DNA of 8,263 nucleotides from contig CAMNVW010000060.1 of the NCBI GenBank assembly GCA_946563605.1, positions 1-8,263 of the forward strand. The letters are read 5' to 3'. Shown one piece after another: positions 6,064-8,263 of the stretch. The notes under the pieces are model-generated. The model saw only the letters and a program-made list of their open reading frames with translations, was not told the DNA's origin and ran no database searches. Source of the DNA: an uncultured Clostridia bacterium. Its GTDB lineage: Bacteria; Bacillota; Clostridia; Oscillospirales; Ruminococcaceae. The position numbers were made by a program, and so were the translations under genes. How positions within the stretch are numbered: position 1 is the stretch's first letter; each line of letters begins with the position of its first letter.

Positions 6064-7023
6064 ATGAAAAAGATAATCGGGATATTGATGGTAATGACAT
6101 TGATACTGTCGGGGTGTAAGACACAGCCGGTTCCGGCGCAGGATTCTAGCACGCAGGAATCCTCAACGGTGCAGGAGGCTGCAAAAGAGTCGAGCAAGGA
6201 AGAGCCGGTAATCGGTCAATCGCAGCCGCTGCCTGATGCCGCAGAGCTGCCGGAGCTTGCAGAGGAATTGGAACAGCTCACCGGACTGCACACGCCGCTC
6301 ATTGCAGGAATCAGTAATCGAAACTGGGATGATCCGATGGAGATTGAACCGGACGCCTTCGCAGTCTATTACCAGTTTTTCCGCAGCGCTCTGCCGGAGC
6401 TGGATTTAAAGAGTAAAGAATATGTCAAGGAGGACACCTATCAGATGCTGGTGCCGCAGGAAGTTCTGGAGGAGGTCGTCCTCAGCCATTTTGATGTTCC
6501 GGTGGAACGAATCAGGGAATCGAGCTGGTATGTGCCGCAGGAACAGGCGTATGAACTGTGCGGAATCGGCAGCGCAGGAAGCTGCCAGATCGTTGCAGCA
6601 GAACAGCAGGGAAATCAACTGACCATGCAGTATCAAACTTACACCGCCCGAAATCTGCCTCGCAGCCACGGAACGATTACCGCCCAGATGGAGGGGGATT
6701 CGTGGAAGTACCGGTCCGTCACCGAACAGAAGTATCCGTCCTTTGTTTTGGAATGTCCCATGTCGATGGGACAGACGATGACAAACGGCAGCTTGGAGAT
6801 GTATGCAGACCAAGGGACAACGCTCGAAAGTATCGTCCAGTTTTATGAACAAGAGGCATTGCCGCAACTGAAAGCGCAGGGAGAAAGCTGTCAGCCAAAG
6901 GGAAATGACAGCTGGGGCTGGAAAGGCAGCGTCGGTGAAAAGCAGCAGCTCGATATAGAGGTTTGTCCAGAGAACGGGCAGTATAAAATCAGCATTTTGC
7001 TCGACCCGTTCGAGGGAGAATAA
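6064..7023 (+). CDS. Secreted lipoprotein of unknown function
   Basis: This encodes 319 residues. ATG follows AGGAGGTG at 6051-6058, an almost perfect anti-16S match. The N-terminus MKKIIGILMVMTLILSGC is a type II signal peptide with lipobox L15-S-G-C18. It should therefore be lipidated at C18 and anchored on the outer face of the membrane. Residues 20-57 are a Ser/Glu/Gln/Pro-rich flexible linker. From about 58 to the end is one globular region with alternating strands (for example QLTMQYQTYTARN, GTITAQMEGDSWKYRSVTEQ) and four cysteines after the lipobox at 166, 174, 231 and 276, plus one at 301. I recognise no named domain. No close co-transcribed partner is visible: the upstream side is closed by the metK terminator, and the next gene has its own candidate promoter. 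It could be a binding or sensing lipoprotein; this is not shown. Confidence 0.85.
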   Translation: MKKIIGILMVMTLILSGCKTQPVPAQDSSTQESSTVQEAAKESSKEEPVIGQSQPLPDAAELPELAEELEQLTGLHTPLIAGISNRNWDDPMEIEPDAFAVYYQFFRSALPELDLKSKEYVKEDTYQMLVPQEVLEEVVLSHFDVPVERIRESSWYVPQEQAYELCGIGSAGSCQIVAAEQQGNQLTMQYQTYTARNLPRSHGTITAQMEGDSWKYRSVTEQKYPSFVLECPMSMGQTMTNGSLEMYADQGTTLESIVQFYEQEALPQLKAQGESCQPKGNDSWGWKGSVGEKQQLDIEVCPENGQYKISILLDPFEGE

Positions 7024-7063
7024 ACTGTCTGAAAAATTTCCAAAGCAGGATCCGCTGCAGCAC

Positions 7064-7092
7064 TTTCCTTTTCCCAAAAAAGAAGCTATAAT
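7064..7092 (+). promoter_or_regulatory. Candidate promoter of the serine hydrolase gene
   Basis: There is a perfect -10 TATAAT at 7087-7092, with TTTCCT (7064-7069, three of six consensus bases) exactly 17 bases upstream. It lies 41-46 bases before the hydrolase start. I see no convincing terminator for the lipoprotein gene in 7024-7063, so readthrough is also possible. Confidence 0.5.
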
Positions 7093-7132
7093 AAAAGGAC
7101 ATTCTATGGATAACTTTGGGAGGGAATGGAAC

Positions 7133-8263
7133 ATGGAAATTTTACAGAAAACGATTCAGCAGATTCGGGAAGAATTTGGTCTGGCAGGAGGTATCCTTGT
7201 TGCGGTAAAAGAAGGAAAGGTTTTGCTCAAGGAATGCTTTGGCGATGCCGACGCCGAAAAGGGCAGAAAGAATGACAGCAAGACGCTGTTTCAGATTGCG
7301 TCCTGCTCCAAGGCGTTTACAACGATGGTGGCAGGTCAGCTTTGTGATGAGGGGAAAATGACATGGGATACGCCGGTCAAACAGCTGATGCCGGAGTTTC
7401 GGATGATGGATAAATATGCCGAAGAACACGTTACACCGCGCGATATGGCGTGTCACCGCACCGGACTGTGCAGGCATGACGTTATGCGCACCTTTGTGCG
7501 GGAGGACAGAGCGGATCTGGTACGCCGCATCGCCTATTTTCCGCCGGCGTTCGGCTTCCGCGAAAAGTACAGCTATCAAAATCAGATGTATGTTGCGCTG
7601 GGCTATCTGTGTGAACGCCTGACCGGCAAAACATGGGAGCAGCTTTTGAAGGAACGCATCGGCGAGCCGCTTGGAATGGATATGTACTTCCGCGGTATCG
7701 ACACCATTGAGGATAAAAATGCTGCGATGCCGTATGGACAAAAGGACGGAAAAATCTACCGCGTGCCGGAGGTCGTTGGCAAAGCAAGCAATCCCTGCGG
7801 CGGCTTGTACACCAATCTTGACAGCTTGGAGCGCTGGATTCGGATGCTTGCAAACGGCGGCGAACTGGACGGCAAACGTCTTATCAGTGAAAAAGGCTTT
7901 GCAGAGCTTATCAAGCCGAATATTTGTATTCCGGGGAGATCGGCGCATCCGGCAGAACTGCAAAAATCCTATGCGCTTGCGTGGATCACAGCAGTGTATA
8001 AGGGTCATCCCATCGTGTTCCATTCCGGTTCGACCAACGGCTTTAATTCGATGGTCGGTTTCTTCCCGGAGGAAAACGCCGCCTTTGCGTTGTCGGTCAA
8101 TACGGTGGATACACCGGCGTACAACTGCCTGAAGTATCTGCTGTGCGATTTGCTTCTGGACGATGTGGCAGAGGATTACTCTTTCCTGATTCAGGCGTAT
8201 AAACGCAGCGTCAACCTCGGTCCAAACTATACGGAGGAAGAGAAAAAGACGATTGTGCTGAGC
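7133..8263 (+). CDS. Serine beta-lactamase-fold hydrolase (class C/esterase-like), 3' truncated by window
   Basis: The frame is open from ATG 7133 to the window end: 377 residues, no stop reached. GGAGG at 7119-7123 lies nine bases upstream. The fold's catalytic motifs are all visible: S57-C-S-K60 in QIASCSKAFTTMVAGQL (nucleophile serine and general base), Y148-Q-N150 in KYSYQNQMYVALGYL, and H297-S-G299 in VFHSGSTNGF. Supporting pieces are HRTGL (108-112) and the conserved GGLYTNLDSLERWIRML (223-239). The family includes AmpC beta-lactamases, DD-peptidases, esterases and D-amino-acid peptidases; the substrate cannot be told from sequence. There is no signal peptide (start MEILQKTIQQIREEFGL), so it is probably cytoplasmic. 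That argues against a secreted beta-lactamase role. The tail after about residue 345 begins an extra C-terminal region that continues beyond the window. Confidence 0.9.
   Translation, partial: MEILQKTIQQIREEFGLAGGILVAVKEGKVLLKECFGDADAEKGRKNDSKTLFQIASCSKAFTTMVAGQLCDEGKMTWDTPVKQLMPEFRMMDKYAEEHVTPRDMACHRTGLCRHDVMRTFVREDRADLVRRIAYFPPAFGFREKYSYQNQMYVALGYLCERLTGKTWEQLLKERIGEPLGMDMYFRGIDTIEDKNAAMPYGQKDGKIYRVPEVVGKASNPCGGLYTNLDSLERWIRMLANGGELDGKRLISEKGFAELIKPNICIPGRSAHPAELQKSYALAWITAVYKGHPIVFHSGSTNGFNSMVGFFPEENAAFALSVNTVDTPAYNCLKYLLCDLLLDDVAEDYSFLIQAYKRSVNLGPNYTEEEKKTIVLS

Noticed and set aside
7142..8023. 293-codon minus-strand frame opposite the hydrolase
   Set aside because: The plus-strand frame has all catalytic motifs of a known fold; the antisense product has none.

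Overview
The window looks like chromosomal DNA of an anaerobic Firmicute, most likely a clostridium of the Oscillospiraceae/Ruminococcaceae type. This rests on four things. The flippase, mazG, HU and rqcP genes stand in the order of the Bacillus/Clostridium yabM-yabN-yabO neighbourhood. Shine-Dalgarno sites are strong (GGAGG/AGGAGG) and some starts are GTG. A SAM-I (S-box) riboswitch precedes metK. A zinc-ribbon/coiled-coil protein of a type I associate with this group is present. All supported genes are on the plus strand. I see no transposase, phage gene, tRNA, rRNA or CRISPR array.

Layout: (1) 1-179 is the 3' end of a probable nucleoside (uridine) kinase. (2) 220-729 encodes a small cytoplasmic-looking coiled-coil plus zinc-ribbon protein with an SEPNV pentapeptide repeat, closed by a strong terminator. 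(3) 923-2665 is a SpoVB/YabM-type MOP-superfamily flippase, then mazG at 2729-3526, a structured spacer, the nucleoid protein HU at 3641-3916 with its own terminator, and rqcP (S4-domain ribosome quality-control factor) at 4062-4304. The yabP/yabQ sporulation genes that often follow do not appear. (4) 4385-4713 is a complete regulatory region for metK: a near-consensus sigma-A promoter, a SAM-I aptamer, an antiterminator/terminator switch, and then an unusual cluster of CATG-centred inverted repeats. metK follows at 4714-5895 and ends in a long perfect hairpin terminator. (5) 6064-7023 is an orphan lipoprotein with its own promoter and an excellent Shine-Dalgarno. (6) 7133 to the window end is a serine beta-lactamase-fold hydrolase, cut off by the window edge, with no signal peptide and with its own candidate promoter.

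The genes are mostly housekeeping: envelope lipid-linked precursor flipping, nucleotide-pool cleaning, chromosome packing, rescue of stalled ribosomes and SAM synthesis. The metK unit is a self-contained feedback loop, in which SAM made by MetK should bind the leader and stop metK transcription. The two distal genes are accessory and have no clear tie to their neighbours. I found no clear novel multi-gene system. The most worthwhile unexplained signals are the inverted-repeat cluster between the metK riboswitch terminator and its ribosome binding site, the repeat-tailed zinc-ribbon protein, and the structured mazG-HU spacer.
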